From: Olivibacter sp. SDN3
GTDB lineage: Bacteria; Bacteroidota; Bacteroidia; Sphingobacteriales; Sphingobacteriaceae
DNA length: 64,000 nt
Assembly: GCF_014334135.1 (NCBI RefSeq)
Contig: NZ_CP060497.1
Span: forward strand, 3,472,001 to 3,536,000
Reading direction: 5' to 3'
A program made the translations under genes and the position numbers. The stretch's first letter is position 1. Each line of letters opens with the position of its first letter. This document shows positions 28,142 to 37,296 of the stretch, in pieces. Below the pieces are notes generated by a model. That model did not search any database, was not told the DNA's origin, and saw only the letters and a list, made by a program, of their open reading frames with translations.

Positions 28142-28696
28142 ATGAAAACCAGTTATATTTCAAGTGTATTAAAGCAATTTGAATATTACAAAATGCTCGG
28201 CGAAAAAGCTATGCAACAGTTGCCCGAAGAAAGGCTGTTCTGGCAATACAATAGAGAAAGTAATAGTATCGCTGTTATTGTAAATCATATAGTGGGTAAT
28301 ATGCTTTCCAGATTTACCGATTTCCTAACTGCCGACGGCGAAAAAAGTTGGCGCAATCGGGATGCTGAATTCGAGGATAAGTTTAAAAACCGCGAGGAAC
28401 TACTGGCCTATTGGGATAGTGGGTGGAGGTGCTTACTGGGTGCAATAAGTAACCTCACGGATGAACAATTGGAGTGTATAGTTTACATTCGTAATGATGG
28501 GCACACGGTTACTGAAGCTATTAATCGCCAGCTCGCGCATTATTGTTATCACATAGGTCAGCTTGTTTATATTGCGAAAATGGCTGTTAATGATCACTGG
28601 GAAAGTTTATCTATTCCTCGCAATAAATCTTTCGATTATAATAGAAGGAAATTTACTCAGAAAAAAGCTAGGCGCCATTTTACTGATGATCTTTAA
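28142..28696 (+). CDS. DUF1572/DinB-fold protein
   Basis: A 184-aa protein of the DinB-like DUF1572 family. Metal-binding His residues are expected in AVIVNHIVGNML, and AHYCYHIGQLVYIAK near 140. ATG 28142 (MKTSYISSVL) is the natural start; the longer frame from 28040 overlaps the SDR gene. It lies 35 bp downstream of the SDR gene and could be co-transcribed. No reaction is known for it. It is the second DinB-fold protein in this region, but is not closely similar to the one at 25191. Confidence 0.87.
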   Translation: MKTSYISSVLKQFEYYKMLGEKAMQQLPEERLFWQYNRESNSIAVIVNHIVGNMLSRFTDFLTADGEKSWRNRDAEFEDKFKNREELLAYWDSGWRCLLGAISNLTDEQLECIVYIRNDGHTVTEAINRQLAHYCYHIGQLVYIAKMAVNDHWESLSIPRNKSFDYNRRKFTQKKARRHFTDDL

Positions 28697-28785
28697 AGCA
28701 GAGTACTAGCTGTGAAATGATAAAAACGAAATCGCAAATACCAGTAACTTCAAGGTTGCTTCGCCGGTATATGCCGTTGCTATAT

Positions 28786-28816
28786 TTTGCATATAAAACC
28801 AATTTAACTAAGTTTG
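28786..28816 (+). promoter_or_regulatory. Promoter of the DUF4180 gene (TTTG-N19-TAAGTTTG)
   Basis: TTTG at 28786-28789 is separated by 19 bp from TAAGTTTG at 28809-28816. Both boxes and the spacing match the Bacteroidota consensus, and the start codon is 33 bp downstream. Confidence 0.65.
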
Positions 28817-28849
28817 ATTGAAATTCGTCAGTTTAACGAGAGAACTAAA

Positions 28850-29215
28850 ATGAACATTGAAAGCCATACGATTAACGGGGAAAAAATTGCAGAAATTATT
28901 TCAACAGATGTTATTATTAATTCTACCGAAGATGGCTTGGACCTTATAGGTAATTTATACTATCAGGGATTTGATAAAGTCATCATTCACGAGAAGAACA
29001 TTACGCCTGATTTTTTTGACCTGAAGAATGGAATGGCTGGCGAAATACTGCAAAAATTTTCGAATTACCGTTTCAAGCTTGCTATTGTTGGTGATTTCAT
29101 GCAATACGTGAGCAAGAGTATCAAAGACTTTATATATGAAAGTAATAAAGTCAAACACATAAATTTCGTGTCATCTACAGCAGAAGCATTAAAGATACTT
29201 TCGGGCAATTTTTAG
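28850..29215 (+). CDS. DUF4180 family protein
   Basis: A 122-aa soluble protein from ATG 28850 (MNIESHTING). DUF4180 features are clear: DGLDLIGNLYYQGFDKVII, then HEKNITPDFFDLKNGMAGEIL and FKLAIVGDF. The longer frame from 28814 would include the -7 box and is rejected. The fold resembles STAS-like small alpha/beta domains, but no function is known. Its end overlaps the end of the opposing phosphotransferase gene by 4 bp. Confidence 0.88.
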   Translation: MNIESHTINGEKIAEIISTDVIINSTEDGLDLIGNLYYQGFDKVIIHEKNITPDFFDLKNGMAGEILQKFSNYRFKLAIVGDFMQYVSKSIKDFIYESNKVKHINFVSSTAEALKILSGNF

Positions 29216-29784
29216 CGCCTTTGTTGCAATACTTCATGTAGTCCTTTTACATCTGCCTGCCATTTTGGTAGCAGATATACCATAATTGTCTCTTCTATAA
29301 TATCCAGAGCAGTAATCGCTGCTGCGGCATAAAAAAATAAGGTCGGGGGCGACGATAGAAAAAAGGTAAGCACTAAAAAAACCGCTTGGAAAATAGCAGC
29401 AATTTTGGCCAGGTAGGTATGAAAACTGGTGGTTTTTTTGTATCGTATAAGTGCAAAAACCAATTGTACGAGATAAAGTATGAACAGTAGTGAAATCCAC
29501 AGATACTCCGCTACAATAAAAGACCAATGCCAGAAGAAAAGACCAACTATCGCCACTAAAATGGTCAGGTCATCGGCAAGGGAGTCGAGTTTCGAGCCCA
29601 TCACACTAACCACTTTATACTTACGCGCAAGATAACCATCAATTGCATCGGTAAAGAAACTGAATGCCAGCAGCCATTTAAATATTTCCCGCTGTTCTGT
29701 GAAGATAAACAATAGCAAAACCGGAGCAACTATTAAACGATAGAAGGTAATACCATTGACTATGTAATAGCTATTGCTCTGCAT
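29212..29784 (-). CDS. CDP-alcohol phosphatidyltransferase family protein
   Basis: A 190-aa integral membrane enzyme with five to six helices. The catalytic motif D-G-x2-A-R-x8-G-x3-D-x3-D is complete: DAIDGYLARKYK, then GSKLDSLADD. Members transfer a phosphatidyl group from CDP-diacylglycerol to an alcohol such as glycerol phosphate, inositol or serine. The class cannot be decided by reading. It stands alone on the minus strand. Confidence 0.92.
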   Translation of the reverse strand: MQSNSYYIVNGITFYRLIVAPVLLLFIFTEQREIFKWLLAFSFFTDAIDGYLARKYKVVSVMGSKLDSLADDLTILVAIVGLFFWHWSFIVAEYLWISLLFILYLVQLVFALIRYKKTTSFHTYLAKIAAIFQAVFLVLTFFLSSPPTLFFYAAAAITALDIIEETIMVYLLPKWQADVKGLHEVLQQRR

Positions 29785-30039
29785 TGATCAAAGCTCGTGA
29801 AAATTAGCCGATAAGTCAAATCGTAATAAGAAACATCGCTTTTTGTCGTTGCAAGATTCAAGTGTATTGATCCAGGAGTATTTTTATCGAAACAATCTGT
29901 CCTAAGTGATAATGGGTGTGTTCGATTATCCCCATTCAAATATATATCTGTTGTAGCAGATGCGTGCTATTAGATAAATATTACGTATTTTTTACCTAAT
30001 AAATTGTAAACCTAAACCGAGAATGATGATTTTTGCGCC

Positions 30040-30831
30040 ATGTCAAATCCGAAAATCCAAGCCATTTTTTTTGATATCGACGGCACACTCTTGGGGCTAA
30101 AAAGCAAGATAATCCCCGATTCTACGATTGAAGCCTTAGGCCTATTAAAAGCAAAAGGAATAAAAATAATTGTATCCACTGGAAGATCATATGAACACGC
30201 GCGGTTTTTGGAACCTCTTGGATTCGATGGTTTTATTACCTTTAATGGAAGCTTTTGTGTCGATAGTGATGGCCAGTCTTTCTTTCGCCACACTATTGAT
30301 GCGGGCGATATAGAAATATTGCAGCACTATTTAGCTACGGAAGAAAATTTTCCGGTAGGCGTAATGACTACGGAGGGTTCTTTCATTAGCCATATTACAG
30401 ACGACGTAACAGCAATTTTTCAGTTGTTAAAACTGGATGTACCGCCACCGCAGCCTTTTACCAAAGCGCTGGGTAATGAAGTGCTTCAGCTCAACCTTTT
30501 TGTGGATGAAGATAAAGAAACACACATTATCAACAATGTCTTGAGAAACTGTGAGTCGAGCCGTTGGTGTCCGGTATTTATCGACGTTAATGCTCGTGGT
30601 ATCAGTAAAAAGATTGGTATGGAACAATTCTTTGCGAGATATAATATATCTGCTACTGCAACAATGGCTTTTGGCGATGGCGGTAACGATATTCAGATGC
30701 TGCATACTGCTGGAGTGGGGGTGGCGATGGCCAATGCTGGCAAAAATGTGAAAGCTGTAGCTGATCATGTGACAGGTACAACGGAGGAAGATGGTATCTG
30801 GAATGCACTAAAAGCGTATGGAATTATCTAA
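30040..30831 (+). CDS. Cof-type HAD-IIB phosphatase
   Basis: A 263-aa haloacid-dehalogenase-type phosphatase acting on sugar phosphates or flavin mononucleotide-like substrates. Motif I is FFDIDGTLLG, motif II is IIVSTGRSYEHA, motif III Lys lies near 190 (SKKIGMEQF), and motif IV is AFGDGGNDIQMLHTAGVGVAMANA. The IIB cap lies between II and III. It is a cytoplasmic, single gene. Confidence 0.93.
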   Translation: MSNPKIQAIFFDIDGTLLGLKSKIIPDSTIEALGLLKAKGIKIIVSTGRSYEHARFLEPLGFDGFITFNGSFCVDSDGQSFFRHTIDAGDIEILQHYLATEENFPVGVMTTEGSFISHITDDVTAIFQLLKLDVPPPQPFTKALGNEVLQLNLFVDEDKETHIINNVLRNCESSRWCPVFIDVNARGISKKIGMEQFFARYNISATATMAFGDGGNDIQMLHTAGVGVAMANAGKNVKAVADHVTGTTEEDGIWNALKAYGII

Positions 30832-31115
30832 GCTTCACGAACTGATAAAGCATACGGCATACGGGCTCTATTGTTTCTAAATATAAGTATAAAGGTCTTC
30901 TGGTCTACGATTTACAATATTTTGCAGCAAAATTGTCGCAATATGATTTCCTTTTTCGTTTACAATTCAGATTCAGGTATTATTCCACCTCAGTGAAGTG
31001 AAAATGTGAAAAAAGGTGTATTATTTTGAGTACTTGTTTTGAATCCAAAAGAAAAACAAATTCGTAATTATGTACATCTGATAAGAGGAATATGCACGTT
31101 TAATTGGTTTGATTT

Positions 31116-31328
31116 ATGCAAAGTTTTTGGATAAAAGTAAGAGATGACATCTATTTTGTCAGTCCTATTAACTTACAGGGAATAAAGGTGTTTAATGTTA
31201 ATATAAGAAATGAAGAAATATCATTTGTGTCTTCAAAAAAAGATATACACTGCTTAACTAAGACGCAGCTTGATGCTGGTCTATTGAAGGAGTTTGCCCG
31301 TAAAATAGCATCTTATATCGTTACCTAA
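31116..31328 (+). CDS. Small hypothetical protein (70 aa)
   Basis: A short soluble protein without a recognised domain (MQSFWIKVRDDIYFV at the start). Hydrophobic and charged residues alternate as in a folded domain, and the region has no better frame on the other strand. It is flanked by a phosphatase and the relic of an HxlR regulator. The role is unknown. Confidence 0.45.
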   Translation: MQSFWIKVRDDIYFVSPINLQGIKVFNVNIRNEEISFVSSKKDIHCLTKTQLDAGLLKEFARKIASYIVT

Positions 31329-31425
31329 TAGAGGCTAGCTCTATATTGTTATAAGCAAGGTATCAACATACGTGGCCTTATTTCTGAAACTACCCTGTTT
31401 TGTCTTGTTTGGTATGAGGGTATTA

Positions 31426-31755
31426 TTATTTCAATAAATAGAAATTTCCGGTGGAGGTTGGTAAGTTCTTTTGCTCCATTGTTTCCTTGTGCCGCGTGCC
31501 CTATTGTTCCAACAGGCCTAAAATCGGTTTCAGTTCTTGTTCACTTGCTGTCAATTCATACTCCACACGCGGTGGTACTTCAGCATATACTGTCCTTTTT
31601 TCCAGTTTGTTTTCTTCCGATTTACGCAGCTGTAATGTTAGCATACGTTCCCTAATATTCGGCATTAATTTCTTCAGTTGCCCGAAACGCAGTTTTCCAT
31701 TAGTTAAATGGCAGCATATAGGTAAAGACCATTGCCCACCGATAAGGTTTGCATA
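31426..31755 (-). pseudogene. HxlR family regulator, degraded
   Basis: Reading the minus strand gives a clear HxlR winged helix: NLIGGQWSLPICCHLTNGKL, RFGQLKKLMPNIRERMLTL and RTVYAEVPPRVEYELT. After ILGLLEQ a TAG stop (31501-31503) stands where relatives have Trp-Gly (LEQWG), and the frame then goes on with GTRHKETMEQK to a stop at 31426. Upstream of HYANLIGG there is an in-frame TAA, and no N-terminus is present. Thus both ends are damaged. It is not listed among ordinary open frames because of the stops. Confidence 0.8.
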
Positions 31756-32256
31756 ATGCGATTACGGAAAGAGTTGAAAAAAGTGCTCAAGATTATATAT
31801 CTTTTATAGACAAATTATAAAAAAATCAATTAGGATTTCAAAAATAATTTCATCAAAACACCCCAATGCCGTGTTTTTTAGGTACTATTCAAGTAATTGA
31901 CGAGATAAAAGATTGAACAAACAAAACAAAATGCTTAAAATAATGTCTACCATGTAAGGTTTTGGTTTTTATAGAAGGCAAAGGCTCTTGTAATGAAAAA
32001 GCAGGGCCTTTGTTGTTAACAGTAATTGCTAATACAAAACAGGAAAGAAAAACAGCAGATTAACTATCAAACGGTTTAACCAAACTAGACCATAAGAATG
32101 GGCAGCGTAGCTTACCTGTTATTTTTTGCTATCGAAATTGCATATCTTTTTTCTTAGAAGGAATAGGATGAAAAAAAGAATTAAACAGGTTATGCCAAAT
32201 ATAGGTACCACCTGTTTAATTAATTTTTAGGTTCAGCTATAAGACAAAAGTCGTTG
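31756..32256. other. Intergenic region with hairpin repeat
   Basis: No gene is supported in this 500 bp. It holds the second copy of the hairpin repeat (31980-32020) preceded by a nine-codon frame (ATG 31931, MLKIMSTM and stop), which could be a leader peptide or chance. Confidence 0.4.
31980..32020 (+). repeat. Hairpin repeat element, copy 2 (possible terminator)
   Basis: AAAGGCTC (31980-31987) pairs with GGGCCTTT (32004-32011); TGTTGTT follows. It matches copy 1 at 10951 in stem, in loop end AAGCA and in the upstream TAAGGTTTTGG. No plus-strand gene ends close by (nearest 31328), so a simple terminator role is less obvious here. Confidence 0.5.
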
Positions 32257-33588
32257 TCACTTTTGAAGCAAGCCGGGATAGAGCAAGCCGTCTGCAGATG
32301 GAAAATTAATACCTAAGAGCTTAGCAATAAGAGGAGCAATATCTTCAAGGCCCATTTGGTTCACGACAACTCCTTTACGGATTCCTTTTCCAAATACGAC
32401 AAAACCGGTTTCAATTTCTTTAAAATTTGGAAAATAGCCATGTGTACCACCTTTCACTGCACTTAGCAATTCGCCGTTTACATCATTACCGAACGTTACG
32501 CCCTGAATAGGGGCTAGGGCGAGGCTTGCGTTCGGATCAGAACCAATGCTGTCAAGCCCGCTGCGGTCCACGATTTGAAACAGTTTACCTAATCCCGACG
32601 GTGTACTATTCAAAATTTCTTTCACCTTTTCTAAAGTCGCCGTATCGTTTTTATCCTTAAGATGTAAAAAAGAGGATCCGCCACTACTATGAAAGAAAGC
32701 TTTCCAATGAGTTTTGTTTTTAGGGTCAATCAAGCCTGATTTTGCGAGTAACACATTTGGATTCAATTGTGTATGAATATCTACAAAGCCATGATCACCG
32801 GTTACGATTATCGTAGTGTTCTCCTTGATCCCGGCTTTTTCAACAGCATCTACGATCGTCTTAATCGCTTGGTCTGCCGATGCCACGGCTGATCGGACTT
32901 GTTCACCGTCACGCCCCTGTTCATGTTCGGCATGATCGACATCTGCGATATGTACCGCTGTGAAGGATGGTTTGTATCTTCTAATTAGATACGCGGTCAT
33001 CCGTGCATTATTGACGTCAGAAGTGAAATAGTCGGCAGCCATTTTACCATTGACATTATCGCGAATTTCTTCATACAAACCCGCTGGATGAGCCTCTTTT
33101 GACATACCTCCTACAACATCTTTTGGCGCGCCCTTTTCCTGAGGTAAAAACCAATACTCAGGGATCCGCCAAGTTATCGGTGCCTTGACCGTTACCGGCC
33201 ACATTACACAAGCTGTGGTTAAACCGGCATCTTTGGCTGCGCTCCATAGGGTTGGTACTTTTAGCGAGTCATATTCCCAATACCAACGTCCGGTAGCTCC
33301 TTCCGGCTCCAGTGGCGTATTGTAATAGATACCGTGTTTTATCGGCTTTACTCCTGTTACAATAGTGGTGTGTGATGGGTAAGTAACTGACGGGAACACT
33401 CCGCGTACGCCATCACTGTAAGCACCTTCTGTCATAGCTTGACGTAAATGTACCATACCCCAGGAAGGATCCTTATAGAATTCAGGACGAAATCCATCTA
33501 CACTGATTACTACAACGTGCGATTGTTGCGCGTGGATGAATAGGTATGACAAAAAGAAAAGGCCTATTGTTATAAAAATGTTTTTCAT
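32257..33588 (-). CDS. Exported alkaline-phosphatase-fold phosphodiesterase (NPP-like)
   Basis: A 443-aa secreted phosphodiesterase or nucleotide pyrophosphatase with a signal peptide ending IHAQ (residue 20). The metal ligands and nucleophile of the NPP family are visible: Asp in VISVDGFRPEF, Thr in SVTYPSHTT, Asp/His in ADVDHAEHE, Asp-His in VTGDHGF and the last His in GTHGYFP. It cleaves phosphodiester bonds in nucleotides or phospholipid head groups. It lies 27 bp after the TonB receptor gene, so phosphate-ester hydrolysis and uptake seem linked. Confidence 0.92.
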   Translation of the reverse strand: MKNIFITIGLFFLSYLFIHAQQSHVVVISVDGFRPEFYKDPSWGMVHLRQAMTEGAYSDGVRGVFPSVTYPSHTTIVTGVKPIKHGIYYNTPLEPEGATGRWYWEYDSLKVPTLWSAAKDAGLTTACVMWPVTVKAPITWRIPEYWFLPQEKGAPKDVVGGMSKEAHPAGLYEEIRDNVNGKMAADYFTSDVNNARMTAYLIRRYKPSFTAVHIADVDHAEHEQGRDGEQVRSAVASADQAIKTIVDAVEKAGIKENTTIIVTGDHGFVDIHTQLNPNVLLAKSGLIDPKNKTHWKAFFHSSGGSSFLHLKDKNDTATLEKVKEILNSTPSGLGKLFQIVDRSGLDSIGSDPNASLALAPIQGVTFGNDVNGELLSAVKGGTHGYFPNFKEIETGFVVFGKGIRKGVVVNQMGLEDIAPLIAKLLGINFPSADGLLYPGLLQK

Positions 33589-33615
33589 TTTCGAACATTT
33601 GTTTATATAAATCTC

Positions 33616-36600
33616 TTAAAAAGCATAGCGCAGCCCCAGTTGAACCTGAAAAGGGTTACCATTCAGGTTAGATACTCCGGTAGGTGCATTGACATTATAT
33701 TCGTATTGGAGGTCTTCCGGATCAAAGCTTCTGATACTATATATATTTTGGTTACCCAAGTTGCGGCCTACTCCCCAATCTTTGTTTAACATATTGGCTA
33801 AATTGAAAATATCTACCGACGCTTCAATGCCGTGAGACCCATAAATGCGAAACATCTTAGCCAAACGTAGGTCGAACACGCCATAGAACCCATTTTCACC
33901 TCCATTGCGTTCAGCGATTTTATCTAAATTGGCATTGATATAATCTTTTACGCTCTGTTCCGCTTCGGGATTGTTCAGAATGGCATTGATCCCTTCACGG
34001 AGATATTCTGGAGTATTCGGATTCCCGGGATCATAAATGTAGGCTAAGTCATTGGACGACACAAAGTCGCCATTCATATTACCAGCTACCGCTAGGGAAT
34101 AACGCGTGCCTGAAATACCGCTGAAGCGTAAGCCCATGGTAATACCCCAGACGCTTGGTGCATTGCCATAAAATACAACTTTGTGCCGGAACTGATTGTC
34201 GGAATAAGTCATGGTACTGAGATCGCGGGGATCATCCCGCACCATCAATGAAAGGGTAGCCGTATTGGCTACATTGCCATTATAAGAGGTGTTGTCACGT
34301 GTGTCGTTCCAAGTATAGGAGACATTGATTTGCCCATCTTTATAGTAGCGATAAGTACCATCTACTACGAATGTATAGGAATTAACCTTACCTTCGCTAT
34401 TCATTTCCAATACGCGCCCTATATTCTCAGTTTTGCGGCTGTTCACCCAATTTGCCGTACCATTAGCAGTTTGGATCGTATTAGCAGGCACATAAACTCC
34501 TCGGTTATCCTCTGCGGCAATCCTAAAATAGGGTTCATCTACCATGTTACGGTCTACATACATATAGTTATTGCGACCCCAGGTACCGTAAGCGCTGAAG
34601 CCAATACGTAAGGTTGGCGTAAAGAAATGGTTGATGGATATATTGGCCTTATAAACGGTGGGGACCTTCACATCTGGGCTATTCGTATTAATGGTTACCA
34701 ATTGTTCTATTTCCGGATTGTTGAGTAAATCGCGCCCTGGTGCGGTGTTCGGGTCATTGCGGTAGCTTGCAAAATCTATAGGTGGCATTAAGCGGGCGTC
34801 GGTAATATCTACGCCTGCAATACGTGAACCATCAAATAACATATTGTTTAACATCGAGTAGGGATTAAGGTTGGAACCAAATATACCGGCACCAAAACGG
34901 ATAATATCTCGACCTTTATCGCCTATGTTCCAGTTAAACTGTACACGTGGCTGAAACTGAAAGGTATTGATTCCATTATCCGTAGCAATACCTAACTCAT
35001 CATATACTACCTGATTAAAATTGGCCTTCCGCAGATAACTTGTGTTATCCAAGCGGATACCCGCTACCACATCCAAACCATATGCCAAGCGGGTCTCCAT
35101 CTGACCGTAAACCCCAGCCGCAAGGTTATTGACTTTTGTATTTTCGTGGTCGGTCATATATACATCGCGTGCATAGCGGTAAGGTGTCATGTTATCAAAA
35201 TTTTCCAGACCCGTAAAATAGAATCGACCATTCATTTCGCTACCGTAGCGGAAGTTCATATCGGTATACATGATATCCGCTCCAAAAGTGTATTTTATCT
35301 TTTCTGTGTTATAGTATAAGTTGTTCACCAGTTGGAATACATTTCCCTTAAACCACTCGGGCGCAAAGCGCTGACCACCCATCTGAATGGAATTGTAAAG
35401 TGTTCGATCGCCATCTACCGATTCTACATTTTCAACAATGACGCGAGGTATACTTTGGTTTTGACCAATGCCGGCTACATTATGCATGACATCCGTGCTT
35501 TCATAAAAATGTTGAATTTTTAGATCGTTCGTAAGCCTAGAGCTCAAAGACGACCGGAGAGAAGCCATTAGGCTGTTATTGACATTCTTTCTGTTGACAT
35601 AAGATTCAAACGCGTTGATTCCTGAGTTATCGCCTTCCTGTTGATCATCCATATCATAGATAAAATTGTTTCGAATGGTCAGTAAGTGCTTAGGGTGAAT
35701 CTGCCAATCGATTCGAGCAAAAGCGGCATCAGTTGCTTTCCTCTTATCAAAAGAACCGAATAGCGCATCGGAATTGAAACCATATTTTTCACGGGCAATG
35801 CGCGTAAATTCATCTAAACTTTCTTGGGTTACCCGATAACGACCGATGTCCTCCTGACTTTGGATGTCGGCTATAAGTAATGGTCTGGCATCTGCCTGAT
35901 GATCCCAAGCAACAAAGAAATGTGCTTTATCCTTAACGATGGGGCCGCCAAGTGCGAAGCCATATTGATAGGTGGAGAATTCCTGTGCGCGTGGTGTTCC
36001 GTTCAGGTTGTAATTGCTCGACAACCAATCGGTACGTGCAAAGGTAAAGGCACTGCCGGAAAACGTGTTCGTACCCGATTTGGTGACCGTTGTAATGCTA
36101 CCTCCGCCGCTTCTACCATAAGTAACGTCATATTCATTTGTTACCACCTTGAATTCCCGTATGGCTTCCATGGATATGGCATAAGCACCCCCACTATTAC
36201 CACCGGCGATAGTACTGCGAGAAGTCATACCATCTACTGTATAATTTGTTGAGGATGCTCGTTGGCCTGCAAGATTGCTGCCACTACTAACTGGAGATAG
36301 ATCAATCAGTGAAGAGAAGTTTCGTCCATTTACCGGAAGTTTGGTTAGTTCGGTGGCTGTCACTGCAGTCGACGCGCCTAATGTTTTAATCGTATTTCTT
36401 AGATCTGACCCTTCAATCACCACCTCCTCTAATTCATTGGAGCTTGCAGCCAGTTCGAAATCTACCACGATTTCATCACCGAAATTAAGCGCAAAGCCGG
36501 TTTTTCGTTGTTCGGTAAAACCGATAGAGTTTGCCGTGACAGTATAGGGAGAACCAAGTGGTAGCTGTTGAAAGGTATAATTACCTTTTTCATTGGTAAC

Positions 36601-36780
36601 GGTAGTTGCCTTGAATCCCGTAGATTCATTTCTTACCGTAATAGAAGCACCTGCTATAGGACCTTCTTTTTCTAGAACCTTACCGGTAATGGTGGCCTCG
36701 GTACCTTGCGACCAGGTATGCATTGATAATAATAAAAGGGAAATTAGGCATGTGAGGAACGGAATAAATTTTGATTTCAT
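33616..36780 (-). CDS. Oar-like TonB-dependent receptor
   Basis: A 1054-aa outer-membrane receptor. A signal peptide (1-25) is followed by a carboxypeptidase-regulatory-like beta-sandwich (about 28-110; ITGKVLEKEGPIAGASITV), the plug domain (about 115-240; NYTVDGMTS and AIREFKVVTNEYD) and a 22-strand barrel ending in Phe. There is no SusD partner and no TonB-box-coupled regulator, so it is of the Oar type rather than SusC. It is cotranscribed with the phosphodiesterase downstream. Its ligand is probably a released phosphorylated or phosphate-rich compound; that is inferred from context. Confidence 0.93.
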   Translation of the reverse strand: MKSKFIPFLTCLISLLLLSMHTWSQGTEATITGKVLEKEGPIAGASITVRNESTGFKATTVTNEKGNYTFQQLPLGSPYTVTANSIGFTEQRKTGFALNFGDEIVVDFELAASSNELEEVVIEGSDLRNTIKTLGASTAVTATELTKLPVNGRNFSSLIDLSPVSSGSNLAGQRASSTNYTVDGMTSRSTIAGGNSGGAYAISMEAIREFKVVTNEYDVTYGRSGGGSITTVTKSGTNTFSGSAFTFARTDWLSSNYNLNGTPRAQEFSTYQYGFALGGPIVKDKAHFFVAWDHQADARPLLIADIQSQEDIGRYRVTQESLDEFTRIAREKYGFNSDALFGSFDKRKATDAAFARIDWQIHPKHLLTIRNNFIYDMDDQQEGDNSGINAFESYVNRKNVNNSLMASLRSSLSSRLTNDLKIQHFYESTDVMHNVAGIGQNQSIPRVIVENVESVDGDRTLYNSIQMGGQRFAPEWFKGNVFQLVNNLYYNTEKIKYTFGADIMYTDMNFRYGSEMNGRFYFTGLENFDNMTPYRYARDVYMTDHENTKVNNLAAGVYGQMETRLAYGLDVVAGIRLDNTSYLRKANFNQVVYDELGIATDNGINTFQFQPRVQFNWNIGDKGRDIIRFGAGIFGSNLNPYSMLNNMLFDGSRIAGVDITDARLMPPIDFASYRNDPNTAPGRDLLNNPEIEQLVTINTNSPDVKVPTVYKANISINHFFTPTLRIGFSAYGTWGRNNYMYVDRNMVDEPYFRIAAEDNRGVYVPANTIQTANGTANWVNSRKTENIGRVLEMNSEGKVNSYTFVVDGTYRYYKDGQINVSYTWNDTRDNTSYNGNVANTATLSLMVRDDPRDLSTMTYSDNQFRHKVVFYGNAPSVWGITMGLRFSGISGTRYSLAVAGNMNGDFVSSNDLAYIYDPGNPNTPEYLREGINAILNNPEAEQSVKDYINANLDKIAERNGGENGFYGVFDLRLAKMFRIYGSHGIEASVDIFNLANMLNKDWGVGRNLGNQNIYSIRSFDPEDLQYEYNVNAPTGVSNLNGNPFQVQLGLRYAF

Positions 36781-37296
36781 TTGTTGTTTTATCGTTTAAC
36801 GTACTATTTGTGGATTAAAGGAAAAATTAAAATGATGATGGATGGGTAATATCATATAGCTACAACTTTCGTGTTGGCCTCAAAAGTAGTACGCTCATAT
36901 TGCGAGTTCGTTAAGAAAAGATTAACCTTGTATTTATTGTTGATCTGACACCTTTTGATGTTCTTTAAAATGGTTGGTTAGCAAAAGTTTTGATTTAATA
37001 AATTACGATGTCATGAAATATCGATTTATTGTCACGTAGACGTGTTTTTTAGCAAAAACATCTTCCTGGTTGTTATATTTAGGATCATTTTGTTAATCTT
37101 TAAGAAGATTTCGAAGTAATTGGAAGAATTACTCCCTTGTCGTTGTAAGATGCTAAAAGCACAAAAGCTAATTACCTAATTACGAGCAACAAATTTTGAT
37201 TGTATCTAGCAGAAATTTAAAGGCATTACCACTTTGTGATGGTATTCGGGGTTTGGAAATCGGGTGCGAACGTTTACTAACTGTCTTAAGGAGTTT
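36781..37296. other. Intergenic region upstream of TonB receptor
   Basis: No gene is seen. It contains the receptor promoter and, at 37033-37044, a short inverted repeat (CACG-TAGA-CGTG) followed by six T, too weak to call a terminator with confidence. Confidence 0.35.
36881..36888 (-). promoter_or_regulatory. -7 promoter element for TonB receptor operon
   Basis: The minus strand reads TACTTTTG, a full TAnnTTTG match, about 100 bp before the receptor start. A long 5' leader would result; no -33 TTG is evident. Confidence 0.45.

Noticed and set aside
31451-31756. Plus-strand 101-codon frame
   Set aside because: It is the complement of the decayed HxlR gene on the minus strand, which explains its length.
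36593-36799. Short plus-strand frames within the TonB receptor
   Set aside because: They are antisense to the conserved N-terminal domains and plug and have no protein-like pattern.
37033-37050. Hairpin CACG-TAGA-CGTG followed by six T
   Set aside because: A 4 bp stem is too weak, and no plus-strand gene ends nearby.
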